Assembly: GCF_000685865.1 (NCBI RefSeq)
Contig: NZ_JMKS01000005.1
Span: 744,001 to 808,000, forward strand
DNA length: 64,000 nt
Source: Exiguobacterium antarcticum DSM 14480
GTDB taxonomy: Bacteria > Bacillota > Bacilli > Exiguobacteriales > Exiguobacteriaceae
Direction: 5' to 3'
Below, piece by piece: positions 16,913-25,477 of this stretch. Numbering within the stretch: the stretch's first letter is position 1; each line of letters starts with the position of its first letter. The position numbers and the translations under genes were made by a program. The notes under the pieces were generated by a model. That model ran no database searches, was not told where the DNA came from, and was given only the letters and a program-made list of their open reading frames with translations.

Positions 16913-18518
16913 AGCGATCCTGTTCGAACGGATCGAGCCGTTCATCGAACACCGGCGACCAAAGGGGAAAACGACATTTCGGTTCGTCCGACCGCCCTAC
17001 GAACTGACGATCGAGGGTGGACGTGGGGCATTCGACCGTGTCTGGCTCGAACTCGAGACGGCCGTCTTGACACAACACCAACAAGTCCAACCGCTGACGC
17101 TTAAGCATGTGCTCGATTGCTTTCAAATCGAGGACCAATTGCGACAAGAACTGAAGCAGACGGTTCAGTTGGATGAAATCTGTCCAAGACTGATCGTCGC
17201 CCGAACGAACTTGTCGTATGAAGTATTGGAACAAGCGTTAGTCGAAGGACATCCGTATCATCCCTGTTTTAAGTCACGGATCGGCTTCTCAAACGAAGAT
17301 CATTGGCGATATGGACCGGAAGCGGGACAACGATTCCGATTACGGTTCGTCGCCCTTCCGACTTCAGTCGTCCGTGCGACACGGATGGACGGGGTGATGG
17401 AGAAGACGTTTGGTCGAACGATCCTGGCCCAATTAGAGACCAGACTGACAAGCTTGACGAGTAAGTGGGAAAACTACCAGATCCTGCCCGTCCATCCATG
17501 GCAGTGGGCGCGGGTCGAGCGGGAAGTCGAACGGTGCGGAGGAATCGATCTTGGGGAAACGGGTCCTCATTTTCAAGCGACCCAGTCGATCCGGACGGTC
17601 TTTCAACCGGAGGCACCGGATGTACCGCATCTTAAATTTCCGCTCGATTTGATGCAGACGTCAGCACGGCGGACGTTCACCGTCCCGAACATCATGGCGG
17701 CACCTTCTGTATCGGACTGGTTGACCCGTTGGACAGACGGGAAACATGTCACCTTACTGCGTGAATTTGCCAGTCAGGTCGTCGAGACGGAAGACGGACG
17801 ATTATCCGGACGGATCGGCTGCCTTTATCGTGACAATGTGTTGGCAAACGTGACGGCGAACGAAACCGTCGTCCCCTTGACGGCACTACCCCTCCGTGAA
17901 ACGACCGGGGCACTGTTTCTGGATCCTTGGGTGAAGACATACGGTCTCGAGCCCTGGCTGAAACAGTTTCTGAGCGTGTATCTAGAACCGGTTTTTCAGT
18001 TGCTGATCGAAGAAGGGATTGCCATCGAGGCACATGCCCAAAATACCTTACTGGTGTTAGAGGACGGGTGGCCGACGCGACTGATCGTCCGGGACTTTCA
18101 CGACAGCGTCGAGTACGTCACATCGTTTGTCCGTCAACGGGAGGACATACCTGATTTTGAAGCCATTCATCCCGCTTTTCGTTCGTCACTGAATACGTAT
18201 TATGAGATGGCAGACGTCGAAGCGTTACGTGAACTCATCATGGATACGGTGTTTGTCTTCCATCTGACGGAATTATCACATCAGCTGGAGGCACAGTACG
18301 GCTTAAAAGAAGCGACGTTTTTTGATTGGGTCGTCGAGACACTCGCCGGACTGCAGTTGCCACCGGACCGTCTCGCTGTTCTCGAGCTGGACGCGCCGAT
18401 GATTCAAGCTGAATCGCTGGTCACCCGGAAATTCAAGACAACTCAGACCCAACATCTTGTCCGCAATCCCTTGGCGGCAGAAACGAAGAAAGGAAGCGAA
18501 ACGTATGCTATACATTGA
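16869..18518 (+). CDS. asbB: Petrobactin biosynthesis NIS synthetase AsbB
   Basis: This 549-residue second IucA/IucC-family synthetase acts with AsbA to join the citrate-spermidine backbone (and dihydroxybenzoyl-spermidine arms). It carries the same marks: HPWQWARVE, SIRTVFQ, LKFPLDLMQTSARR and EAHAQNTLLVLEDGWPTRLIVRDF-type C-terminal region. The ATG at 16869 has GGGAGGGG just upstream; the frame continues to 16788 but without a ribosome site. It starts inside asbA (44-bp overlap) and ends inside asbC (14-bp overlap), so the three are translationally coupled. Confidence 0.92.
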   Translation: MSRLSERRVCKQLLEAILFERIEPFIEHRRPKGKTTFRFVRPPYELTIEGGRGAFDRVWLELETAVLTQHQQVQPLTLKHVLDCFQIEDQLRQELKQTVQLDEICPRLIVARTNLSYEVLEQALVEGHPYHPCFKSRIGFSNEDHWRYGPEAGQRFRLRFVALPTSVVRATRMDGVMEKTFGRTILAQLETRLTSLTSKWENYQILPVHPWQWARVEREVERCGGIDLGETGPHFQATQSIRTVFQPEAPDVPHLKFPLDLMQTSARRTFTVPNIMAAPSVSDWLTRWTDGKHVTLLREFASQVVETEDGRLSGRIGCLYRDNVLANVTANETVVPLTALPLRETTGALFLDPWVKTYGLEPWLKQFLSVYLEPVFQLLIEEGIAIEAHAQNTLLVLEDGWPTRLIVRDFHDSVEYVTSFVRQREDIPDFEAIHPAFRSSLNTYYEMADVEALRELIMDTVFVFHLTELSHQLEAQYGLKEATFFDWVVETLAGLQLPPDRLAVLELDAPMIQAESLVTRKFKTTQTQHLVRNPLAAETKKGSETYAIH

Positions 18519-19713
18519 AGAAACGATTTACACCGAACAGATGCTGACCGATCATCCGGTCTGTCGATTAAGCTGGCTCACGGATCCTGCTCGGACGGTC
18601 GTCGCCGTCTGCGTGAAGGATGCTGCGAGCTGGATTGCGTTTTGCCTGTACATGAAACGAATCAATGGGACGGTCGTACCGCTTCATCCTGATTTACCGG
18701 AAGCAGGAGCACGCCGTCTGGCCGAACAAGCCGGGTGCGATTATTTGGTCTATCACGATTTTCAGCAACCGATCCGCTTGACCGCAGCGAAACCTCGTCC
18801 AGGTGGACTGATCCAGTTCAGCTCCGGGACGACGGGAGACGCCAAAGTCATTCACCGGACATGGGCATCGATTGAGCAGGAGTTGACCGCATACGATCAA
18901 TGTTTTCCGTTACCACGCACGACCGGAACGATCGTCGCCTGTCCGACGTCGCATTCCTACGGCTTGATTTGTGGTATCCTCGCGACGTTGCATCGCGGCG
19001 CGACACCGGTCATTCTCGAAAACCTGTCGCCACGCCATGTCTTACAGGTTTGTCAGACACACCCGGACGCGATTTTGTATGCCGGACCGGGACTTGTTTA
19101 TCTGCTCAGTCAATTTAAACAACGGCTGTTCGCGGTGATGATCTCCGGAATGACGTTGCCTGCCGTCTGGTTTGAAGCAATTCAGAACGTGACGGATCAT
19201 CTCCTGCAACAATATGGTTGTTCGGAAGTCGGCTGTATCGCCTTACATCCTGCGCCTAAAACCGCGCAAGCAATCGGTTATCCGTTACCACATCTGCAAA
19301 TCGAGACCGGAACAAGCGATCAGCCGGCGGAATTACGGGTCAAATCGGATGGAATATGGATCGGGACAAAGGATTTGATGAGTCAGTCGGAAGACGGCGA
19401 ACTGTTTTTCCTCAGTCGTCTGGACGAGATGATCAACGTGTCCGGTTTGGCGGTCTATCCGGCAGACGTCGAGGATGTGTTGTTACGTCACGTCGACGTC
19501 GAAGAAGCCGTCGTCTTTAAACGAAGTGATCGGCTGCAGGGGGAACGGGTTTGTGTGCAACTCGTCAGCACGGCGACGGAAGAGACGTTACGGCACTATT
19601 GCCGGGAACAGCTCGCCCCACATCAATGTCCGACCGATTGGACGTTTGTCCCGGCAATTGAAAAATTACCGAACGGAAAAGTGAGCCGGATCCGACTGGG
19701 GGTGACGTCATGA
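18505..19713 (+). CDS. asbC: 3,4-dihydroxybenzoate-AMP ligase AsbC
   Basis: This 402-residue adenylating enzyme activates 3,4-dihydroxybenzoate and loads it onto AsbD. The ANL-superfamily phosphate loop FSSGTTGDAK (about residues 107-116), SHSYG, the GCSEVG stretch, a hinge region SRLDEMINVSGLAVYP and the C-terminal catalytic lysine in LPNGKVSR are visible. It is short for the superfamily, as AsbC is. The ATG at 18505 lies inside the end of asbB, and the stop overlaps asbD in an ATGA arrangement. Confidence 0.92.
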   Translation: MLYIEETIYTEQMLTDHPVCRLSWLTDPARTVVAVCVKDAASWIAFCLYMKRINGTVVPLHPDLPEAGARRLAEQAGCDYLVYHDFQQPIRLTAAKPRPGGLIQFSSGTTGDAKVIHRTWASIEQELTAYDQCFPLPRTTGTIVACPTSHSYGLICGILATLHRGATPVILENLSPRHVLQVCQTHPDAILYAGPGLVYLLSQFKQRLFAVMISGMTLPAVWFEAIQNVTDHLLQQYGCSEVGCIALHPAPKTAQAIGYPLPHLQIETGTSDQPAELRVKSDGIWIGTKDLMSQSEDGELFFLSRLDEMINVSGLAVYPADVEDVLLRHVDVEEAVVFKRSDRLQGERVCVQLVSTATEETLRHYCREQLAPHQCPTDWTFVPAIEKLPNGKVSRIRLGVTS

Positions 19714-19967
19714 AGCGAGTACTCAATCACCTGGCATTTCGGCAACTCGTCCGGGACCACCTGGATGTCGTGCTGCCGGAAGAACTGACGGGACAGGAAC
19801 GCCTTCGTGACGAGCTGCAACTCGACTCGATGCGCCTGTTACAGTTGCTCGTCCATCTCGAACTTGAACTGGATTTGATTCTGGCCGATGAAAAACTCGG
19901 TCAGCTTCCGCAGATGACGGTCGACCAGTTCCTTCAGTCACTTCAGAAAAAGGAGGTCCTCCGATGA
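19710..19967 (+). CDS. asbD: Aryl carrier protein AsbD
   Basis: This 85-residue carrier holds 3,4-dihydroxybenzoate as a thioester on a phosphopantetheine arm. The attachment serine is in LQLDSMRLLQLL (about residue 40), the usual DS(M/L) motif. Size and helical, acidic composition fit. It begins at ATGA overlapping asbC and ends in ATGA overlapping asbE, so its supply is locked to its partner enzymes. A phosphopantetheinyl transferase is needed from elsewhere. Confidence 0.92.
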   Translation: MKRVLNHLAFRQLVRDHLDVVLPEELTGQERLRDELQLDSMRLLQLLVHLELELDLILADEKLGQLPQMTVDQFLQSLQKKEVLR

Positions 19968-20962
19968 TTAAGGTGCATTGTCTCGTCAGCTGCGTCTGTG
20001 AAACGATCAAACGGTCGGAAGCCGACCATCGCCCGTATTATTTTGGGGTCTGGGATGCGGATTTTGCCGTGACACCTGACTTTATCTTGTCGCATCATGA
20101 CGAACGGATCGATCATCAAGCGATGCTTGAGTGGTATCGTTTGCTGTACGGTATCACGGTCCATCGTTGGTATGAGCCGAGCCGATCAAAAGCGGAAAAT
20201 CTTGCGCGTCTGGACGAGTTGATGGCGACGAAACGACCAGAACAATCCATCATCGTCATGCTGGATCTCGCCCGGTTACCGGAGCGGGAAAATAAGTTCC
20301 ACCATGACGTCTTTCCACATTATGTGATGCTCGAGCCGACCGCTGACGAGGAGACGTGGCAGATGCTGGACCCGGATTTCCGGTACGAAGGGGAATTTGA
20401 TCGGATGCGGATCATCCAGGCGATTAATCAGCCCACTGTTTCTGGAGGGTTTTGGTTTGATTCGAGTCAGGTCCAGCTGCCGGACGCAGAAACCGTTTCG
20501 GCCTATTTCATGAGTGGTCTCAAGCGACATCATCCCTTGACGGAAGCGGTAGAACAAATCGTCCTGCATCATATCGAGACTCCGGACCGGCTGCCGGCTG
20601 CGTTAAAACAACTGCCGGTCATTGCGATTCGGAAGTACGCCTATGAGCATGCCTTCGCCTATTTTTATGAACACCTAGCGATCGATCTCGTGACTTCCGA
20701 TTTTGAAGACTGGTGTGACCAAATCGAACGGCTTGTCCATCAATATACGGTCATTCAGCATCGGGCGATTAAATACAGCGTGACACGCGACAGCGCAGTC
20801 CTAAGGGAAATCCAGGACTTGCTTGCGGCACAGACGACATCAGAAGACACCATCAAACGGAAGCTCGTCGACTTGTTCAGCCAATATCGTCAGAAAGAAG
20901 GGGACACGGATGCAACTTGCACTTTGTACGATCAGCTACCGCCATCATCTACGCTCATTTGA
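19964..20962 (+). CDS. asbE: Petrobactin biosynthesis protein AsbE
   Basis: This 332-residue protein belongs to the AsbE family, which transfers 3,4-dihydroxybenzoyl from AsbD to the spermidine amine. I recognise it by operon position, length and the family-like start VSCVCETIKRSEADHRPYYFG; no broader domain with known catalytic residues can be named. It overlaps asbD by four bases and reaches 53 bp into asbF. High aromatic and histidine content is evident (HHDERIDHQ, HHDVFPHYVML). Confidence 0.88.
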   Translation: MIKVHCLVSCVCETIKRSEADHRPYYFGVWDADFAVTPDFILSHHDERIDHQAMLEWYRLLYGITVHRWYEPSRSKAENLARLDELMATKRPEQSIIVMLDLARLPERENKFHHDVFPHYVMLEPTADEETWQMLDPDFRYEGEFDRMRIIQAINQPTVSGGFWFDSSQVQLPDAETVSAYFMSGLKRHHPLTEAVEQIVLHHIETPDRLPAALKQLPVIAIRKYAYEHAFAYFYEHLAIDLVTSDFEDWCDQIERLVHQYTVIQHRAIKYSVTRDSAVLREIQDLLAAQTTSEDTIKRKLVDLFSQYRQKEGDTDATCTLYDQLPPSSTLI

Positions 20963-21737
20963 AGACCTGTTGACCTTTGCGGCGACGGAACAGTTCGACG
21001 CGATGGACGTTTGGGGTGTCCATGCGAAACACCTGCGGGCAGACGAAATCACCGCCTTACAGGAAAGTACGATTCAAGTCAGTATGCTCAGTCATTATGT
21101 TTCGTTTGATGCCCCTTTATCGGTTTTGTTGGAGCAAACAAAGGAGTTATCGTACCTGGCACAACGAATCGGAACGCGCCGGATTCGGATTTTTGCGGGA
21201 AACAAGGCCAGTCATCAACTCACTGAAGCAGAACGGGCGCGCCTTGTTTATCAACTGAGCGGCATTTGCAAAATCCTCGATCAAAACAACCAGTTGGTTT
21301 TACTTGAAATTCATCCGAACACAGCGGCCGATACGATTGAGTCAACGGAACGATTGTTGCGAGAAGTCAATCATCCCGCATGCCGGATTAATTTTGATGT
21401 TCTGCACGTCGTCGAATCCGGTGCCGATCCGGTCAGTTCCTATCTCCGGCTCGAGCCCATCATCGAGCATCTGCATTTAAAGAGTATCGCCCGGATGGAT
21501 CAATTTTCTGTGTTCGCGCCGGAAAACGTCTATGCGGCAAGCGGGACGCGAGACGGAATGGTCCCGTTGTTTGATGGCATCGTCGACTACGAGACCTTTT
21601 TTAGCGAACTGGGTTCGATCCTTATCCACAAAACGGCGAGTCTTGAATGGTTCGGGGACGCCCCGGATGAAAGTGTCGCAAACGACCGCCGCTTGATTGC
21701 AAAAGCATTGACGCTGCGTGTTCCCCAGTTCATCTAA
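20910..21737 (+). CDS. asbF: 3-dehydroshikimate dehydratase AsbF
   Basis: This 275-residue xylose-isomerase-like TIM barrel converts 3-dehydroshikimate to 3,4-dihydroxybenzoate, the catechol of petrobactin. The metal-binding pattern is visible: LLEIHPNTAADT with the Glu, INFDVLHV with Asp and His, EHLHLKS, and a C-terminal ASLEWFG with the last Glu. The ATG at 20910 follows GAAAGAAGGGG. It closes the asb operon; no clear terminator was found before gldA 103 bp downstream. Confidence 0.92.
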   Translation: MQLALCTISYRHHLRSFEDLLTFAATEQFDAMDVWGVHAKHLRADEITALQESTIQVSMLSHYVSFDAPLSVLLEQTKELSYLAQRIGTRRIRIFAGNKASHQLTEAERARLVYQLSGICKILDQNNQLVLLEIHPNTAADTIESTERLLREVNHPACRINFDVLHVVESGADPVSSYLRLEPIIEHLHLKSIARMDQFSVFAPENVYAASGTRDGMVPLFDGIVDYETFFSELGSILIHKTASLEWFGDAPDESVANDRRLIAKALTLRVPQFI

Positions 21738-21840
21738 TGTTCACACAGTCCAGTGTTTAGCGAAGTGACTGAAAAGGAATGGAACATAATGTAAGTCTAT
21801 TGTTCGTTGCGCCTGGTTTACTCTTGAGAGGATGTTGATC

Positions 21841-22950
21841 ATGTCAGAACGTGTATTCATCAGTCCAGCAAAGTATGTCCAAGGAAAAAATGTCATCGAC
21901 CGGCTCGGTACATACGTGAGCCCATTCGGTGAGACGGCCCTCGTCATTGCCGACGATGTCGTTTGGGGAATTGTCGAGGAACGAGTAAAAACGTCACTAG
22001 CGACGGCTGGCATCAAGATTGAGAAAGCGGATTTCAGTGGGGAAGCTTCGCGGCATGAGGTCGAACGGATTGCTTCCGCAGCGAAAGACGTCGGTGTCCA
22101 GTTCGTCATCGGTGTGGGCGGCGGGAAGACGCTCGATACAGCGAAGGCCGTCTCGGACGAACTGCATCACCCGGTCGTCATCGTACCGACACTTGCGTCG
22201 ACCGATGCGCCGACGAGTGCGTTATCCGTCATTTATTCCGATGAAGGCATTTTTGAGAGTTACCGCTTCTATAATAAAAATCCGGATCTCGTCTTAGTTG
22301 ATACGAAATTGATTTCCGAAGCACCGGCCCGCTTCTTTGCGTCCGGTATTGCCGATGCACTGGCGACATGGGTCGAAGTCCGTAGTGTCATTGCCTTTGG
22401 AGGTTCGACGATGGCGGGGGGGCGCCCGACGATCGCGGCAGAAGCAATCGCAAAACGTTGTGAAGAAGTGCTGTTTGAACATGGACGCCTCGCCTACGAA
22501 TCCGTTCAGGCGAAAGTCGTCACCCCGGCGCTTGAAGCCGTCGTCGAAGCGAATACCCTGCTTAGTGGACTCGGATTCGAAAGTGGTGGACTCGCAGCGG
22601 CTCATGCGATTCACAATGGGTTTACGGCACTTGACGGGGACATCCACCATTTGACACACGGCGAAAAGGTGGCATTTGGTACACTTGTTCAGTTGGCACT
22701 TGAAGAACATCCTCAAGAAGAGATCGAGCGCTACATCGCGTTTTATATGGATTTAGGTCTGCCGGTCACGCTCGAAGACGTGAAACTGAAAGACGCTTCT
22801 CGCGAAGACATCCTGAAAGTCGGTCAGGCAGCGACGGCTGAAGGAGAGACGATCCACAGTGGTTTTGCTGTCACGGCGGACGAAGTGGCGGATGCGATCA
22901 TTGCAGCCGATCGTTATTCAAAAGCGTATCAGGCAAAACTAAAGAACTGA
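21841..22950 (+). CDS. gldA: Glycerol dehydrogenase
   Basis: This 369-residue member of the iron/zinc-dependent alcohol dehydrogenase family oxidises glycerol to dihydroxyacetone with NAD+. The NAD-binding [14 protein letters not shown], the [16 protein letters not shown] stretch, and metal ligands in [11 protein letters not shown] (Asp), AAAHAIHNG (His) and [10 protein letters not shown] (His) are in place. The ATG at 21841 is preferred: GAGAGG directly abuts an earlier in-frame ATG at 21832 but is well placed for 21841. It is a single gene closed by a hairpin shared with the convergent metal exporter. Confidence 0.92.
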   Translation: MSERVFISPAKYVQGKNVIDRLGTYVSPFGETALVIADDVVWGIVEERVKTSLATAGIKIEKADFSGEASRHEVERIASAAKDVGVQFVIGVGGGKTLDTAKAVSDELHHPVVIVPTLASTDAPTSALSVIYSDEGIFESYRFYNKNPDLVLVDTKLISEAPARFFASGIADALATWVEVRSVIAFGGSTMAGGRPTIAAEAIAKRCEEVLFEHGRLAYESVQAKVVTPALEAVVEANTLLSGLGFESGGLAAAHAIHNGFTALDGDIHHLTHGEKVAFGTLVQLALEEHPQEEIERYIAFYMDLGLPVTLEDVKLKDASREDILKVGQAATAEGETIHSGFAVTADEVADAIIAADRYSKAYQAKLKN

Positions 22951-23030
22951 CTTGACGTTATGTATTCAAACAGCGGACACTCCCTGATTTTAATTCTAAA
23001 ATGAGAGCGTGTTGTATGAACGGTCATTAA

Positions 23031-23070
23031 AAAAGGCAATCCTTCTCGATGAAGAGAAGAATTGCCTTTT
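23031..23070. terminator. Bidirectional intrinsic terminator
   Basis: AAAAGGCAATCCTTCTC pairs with GAGAAGAATTGCCTTTT (one mismatch) between convergent gldA and the cation exporter. Confidence 0.8.
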
Positions 23071-23098
23071 AGCTTTTAGTTGGAGAAAAAAATGACTT

Positions 23099-24028
23099 TT
23101 AGTGAACGTGCGGTTCCTGTTCGCCGTGACAGTAGAGTTGATCTTCATGGTCATGCTGTGCTGTCTCGACTTGAATCGTCGCATGTGTGATGCCGACATG
23201 TTTTAAGTCATGATCCAATTGTTTACGAATCGTCTCAGACTCGTGGACCGTCATGTCGTCTTTGACGACAACGTGGCAGGACAACGCATTGTAGCCGCTC
23301 GTAATCGACCAAATGTGGAGGTCGTGCAGACCAAGGATTGCTTCGTTTTTCTGAATGGTCGAGAGGACCTGTTCGATGTCGATGTCACTTGGCGTCCCTT
23401 CCATCAACACATGGACTGCGGCCTTCGTCACATAATAGCCGCTGCGCAGGACGAGGATGGCGACGATGACACTCGCGAGTGGGTCCGCCCAGCCCCAGCC
23501 GAAGAAAAGAATCAATAGGGCGGCAACGATGGCACCAATCGACCCGAACATATCGCTTAAGACGTGCAGGTAGGCGCCGCGCATGTTTAGATTATCTTCA
23601 TGCCCGCTGCCGCGGGTCATGATCCAAGCAACAAGCAGATTGACGAGGAGTCCAAGAACGCTGATGATCAACATCCCGGTCGTTGCGACAGCCGGTGGAT
23701 TTACAAACCGTTGCACGGCTTCGACGAAGATATAAAGCGAAATACCGATCAGGGCGACACCGTTGAAAATTGCCGCGAGAATTTCAAACCGCTTCGAACC
23801 GAACGTCTTATTCGCATCCGGTTTTTGGTTTGAGAAGTGAAAGGCTGCGAGAGCGATCGCAAGCGAAATCGAGTCACTCAGCATATGCCCGGCGTCTGAC
23901 AAAAGGGCGAGACTGTTCGTCCAAAACCCGCCGATTACCTCGACAATCATAAACAGCGTGATGATGATAAACGATAGACGCAAAACTTTTTTGTTGTCGG
24001 TGTGATGGTGGTGATGATCATGCGTCAT
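23099..24028 (-). CDS. czcD: CDF-family divalent metal exporter, CzcD-like
   Basis: This 309-residue six-segment cation diffusion facilitator exports Zn2+, and probably Cd2+ or Co2+, in exchange for H+. A His-rich start (MTHDHHHHHTD), LLSDAGHMLSDSISL with the HxxxD site in segment II, and LHVLSDMFGSIGA with the matching HxxxD in segment V are visible. The C-terminal domain (HDLHIWSITSG) ends in another His/Cys-containing tail. GGAGGCATCG precedes the ATG at 24028. A CadC/CzrA-type operator lies just upstream. Confidence 0.92.
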   Translation of the reverse strand: MTHDHHHHHTDNKKVLRLSFIIITLFMIVEVIGGFWTNSLALLSDAGHMLSDSISLAIALAAFHFSNQKPDANKTFGSKRFEILAAIFNGVALIGISLYIFVEAVQRFVNPPAVATTGMLIISVLGLLVNLLVAWIMTRGSGHEDNLNMRGAYLHVLSDMFGSIGAIVAALLILFFGWGWADPLASVIVAILVLRSGYYVTKAAVHVLMEGTPSDIDIEQVLSTIQKNEAILGLHDLHIWSITSGYNALSCHVVVKDDMTVHESETIRKQLDHDLKHVGITHATIQVETAQHDHEDQLYCHGEQEPHVH

Positions 24029-24046
24029 AACGATGCCTCCCTATAC

Positions 24047-24066
24047 ATTCAAATGTCTATTTGAAT
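24047..24066 (-). promoter_or_regulatory. CadC/CzrA-type operator
   Basis: ATTCAAAT-GTCT-ATTTGAAT is a perfect 8-bp inverted repeat, resembling the operators of ArsR/SmtB metal sensors (CadC sites contain TCAAATAAATATTTGA). It overlaps the czcD promoter region, 19 bp from the start codon. Confidence 0.7.
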
Positions 24067-24113
24067 TATAGGATGTTACACGTCTTTGGTCAACCGACGT
24101 ATGTTTCATCGAC

Positions 24114-24149
24114 AACACCCCCTCACTTCAAGAGAAATGAGAGGGTGTT
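24114..24149 (-). terminator. Hairpin after the M23 peptidase gene
   Basis: AACACCCCCTCA and TGAGAGGGTGTT form a stem with one mismatch, just after the stop at 24155. The following bases are not T-rich, so termination strength is uncertain. Confidence 0.55.
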
Positions 24150-24154
24150 CAGAG

Positions 24155-25084
24155 TCATAGATAATTCAGGGGATTGACACTGCTCGCAGCAGAAGTCGCA
24201 CTGTAGACATACGTGCCACGGTGAAGTTCGAAGTGAAGGTGCGCACCGAACGCGTTACCAGTCGCTCCGACCGTTCCAAGAACTTGACCTTTAGAGACCG
24301 ATTGTCCGACAGAAACCGAGCGGCTGTTCAAATGAGCATACAGGCTCGTAAACGAGGCACCGTCAATCGTATGTTTGACCATGACGTAATTACCGTACGC
24401 TCCTTTGAGTTGGGACGTGATGATTTTTCCGGCTGCCGTCGCATAGACAGGTGTGCCTTTCGGTGCGCCGTAATCGATCCCGTTATGGAATGTGTAACCA
24501 TACACGCCACTGGCTTTTCCATATCCTTGTGTGATCGGACCGCTCGTCGGCGTAATGAAATCGTTTGACGCTTTTGTTGCGCCACCTGAACTTGTTAAGC
24601 TGGTGACCGTATATTTTTTTGCATAATCCGCATGAACAAACCGCTTGTTTCCATTATATAAAAACTTGATCCAATCGCCGGTCCGTCCGAGGTAACGGAA
24701 CGTTTGCCCACTGTTGACCGTTCCGACGTGCTGGCTGCTTGTCGAGGAACTGCTTCGAACCCGTAAGTTGTCGACCATGATCTTGATTTTGTACGATGTC
24801 GTGACGGAATATTTTTTGACATATGTAGAAGAGACGTAAACTTTCCTGGAACCGTAAAGGATTTTCGTCCAATTTCCGGTCCGACCTAAGTATTTGTATG
24901 TATCCCCTTTATCGAGACCCGTGATGACACCAGCTGTCGTCGAAGGGCCCGTCCGGACACGGAGTCCATCATTCATCACTTTGACTTTATAAAAGGTTGC
25001 GGCTTCTGCTTTTGGAACCGCATATGTCGAGAATCCGGCGACGGCAATGGCTGAGACCGTCAACGTGGTCAGTAATTTTTTCAA
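24155..25084 (-). CDS. Secreted SH3b-SH3b-M23 peptidoglycan endopeptidase
   Basis: This 309-residue secreted protein cuts peptide cross-bridges in the wall. It has a Sec signal peptide (about residues 1-28, ending AEA), two bacterial SH3 repeats (about 31-90 and 97-155; each GLRVRTGPS or NLRVRSSSS then WTK or WIK) and a C-terminal M23 (LytM) domain (about 175-309). Zinc ligands are in FHNGIDYG (His and Asp) and LHFELH (HxH). Start is TTG at 25084 with AAAGGAGG upstream. It is a paralogue of the next gene on this strand, which has one SH3 repeat. Confidence 0.92.
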   Translation of the reverse strand: MKKLLTTLTVSAIAVAGFSTYAVPKAEAATFYKVKVMNDGLRVRTGPSTTAGVITGLDKGDTYKYLGRTGNWTKILYGSRKVYVSSTYVKKYSVTTSYKIKIMVDNLRVRSSSSTSSQHVGTVNSGQTFRYLGRTGDWIKFLYNGNKRFVHADYAKKYTVTSLTSSGGATKASNDFITPTSGPITQGYGKASGVYGYTFHNGIDYGAPKGTPVYATAAGKIITSQLKGAYGNYVMVKHTIDGASFTSLYAHLNSRSVSVGQSVSKGQVLGTVGATGNAFGAHLHFELHRGTYVYSATSAASSVNPLNYL

Positions 25085-25437
25085 TTCAGTAAATCCTCCT
25101 TTGAATCTATCGGGCTGTTTCGTATGTGGTTCATGTCGTACGGTATGTAAAACACTGATTGGAATTTCTTAGATGAGTGTACCATCTGTGAAAATGTTTA
25201 AATATTACAATATTATTTCTAAAATGTTTCAGTATTTTATATTTTATCGAATAAAAATCATTAATTTACTTAATATGGTAATTTTATACCGGTGTTCAAG
25301 TGTAACTGAAATCAAAGGAAATCCTATCGGAATAGACTTTAGGAAAAAAAGACAAAAAAACGTACCATGTTATGATAAGATGAATTTTACAATAATTAGG
25401 ATGAGTTTATTTCAGTGGACCTATTTTCAAAAAGGTT
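25085..25437. other. AT-rich intergenic region, no gene seen
   Basis: About 350 bp, much richer in A and T than its surroundings. It holds the leader of the M23 gene at 25084 and the end of the next transcription unit. A frame on the plus strand (25173-25529) runs through a terminator and into the antisense of the second M23 gene; it is not credible. Confidence 0.6.
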
Positions 25438-25467
25438 TAAAAAAAGAACACCCGTTGCAGGGTGTCC
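25438..25467 (-). terminator. Intrinsic terminator of second M23 gene
   Basis: On the minus strand GGACACCC and GGGTGTTC form a stem followed by TTTTTTT, just after the stop at 25478. Confidence 0.8.
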
Positions 25468-25477
25468 GAGAGTTAAC

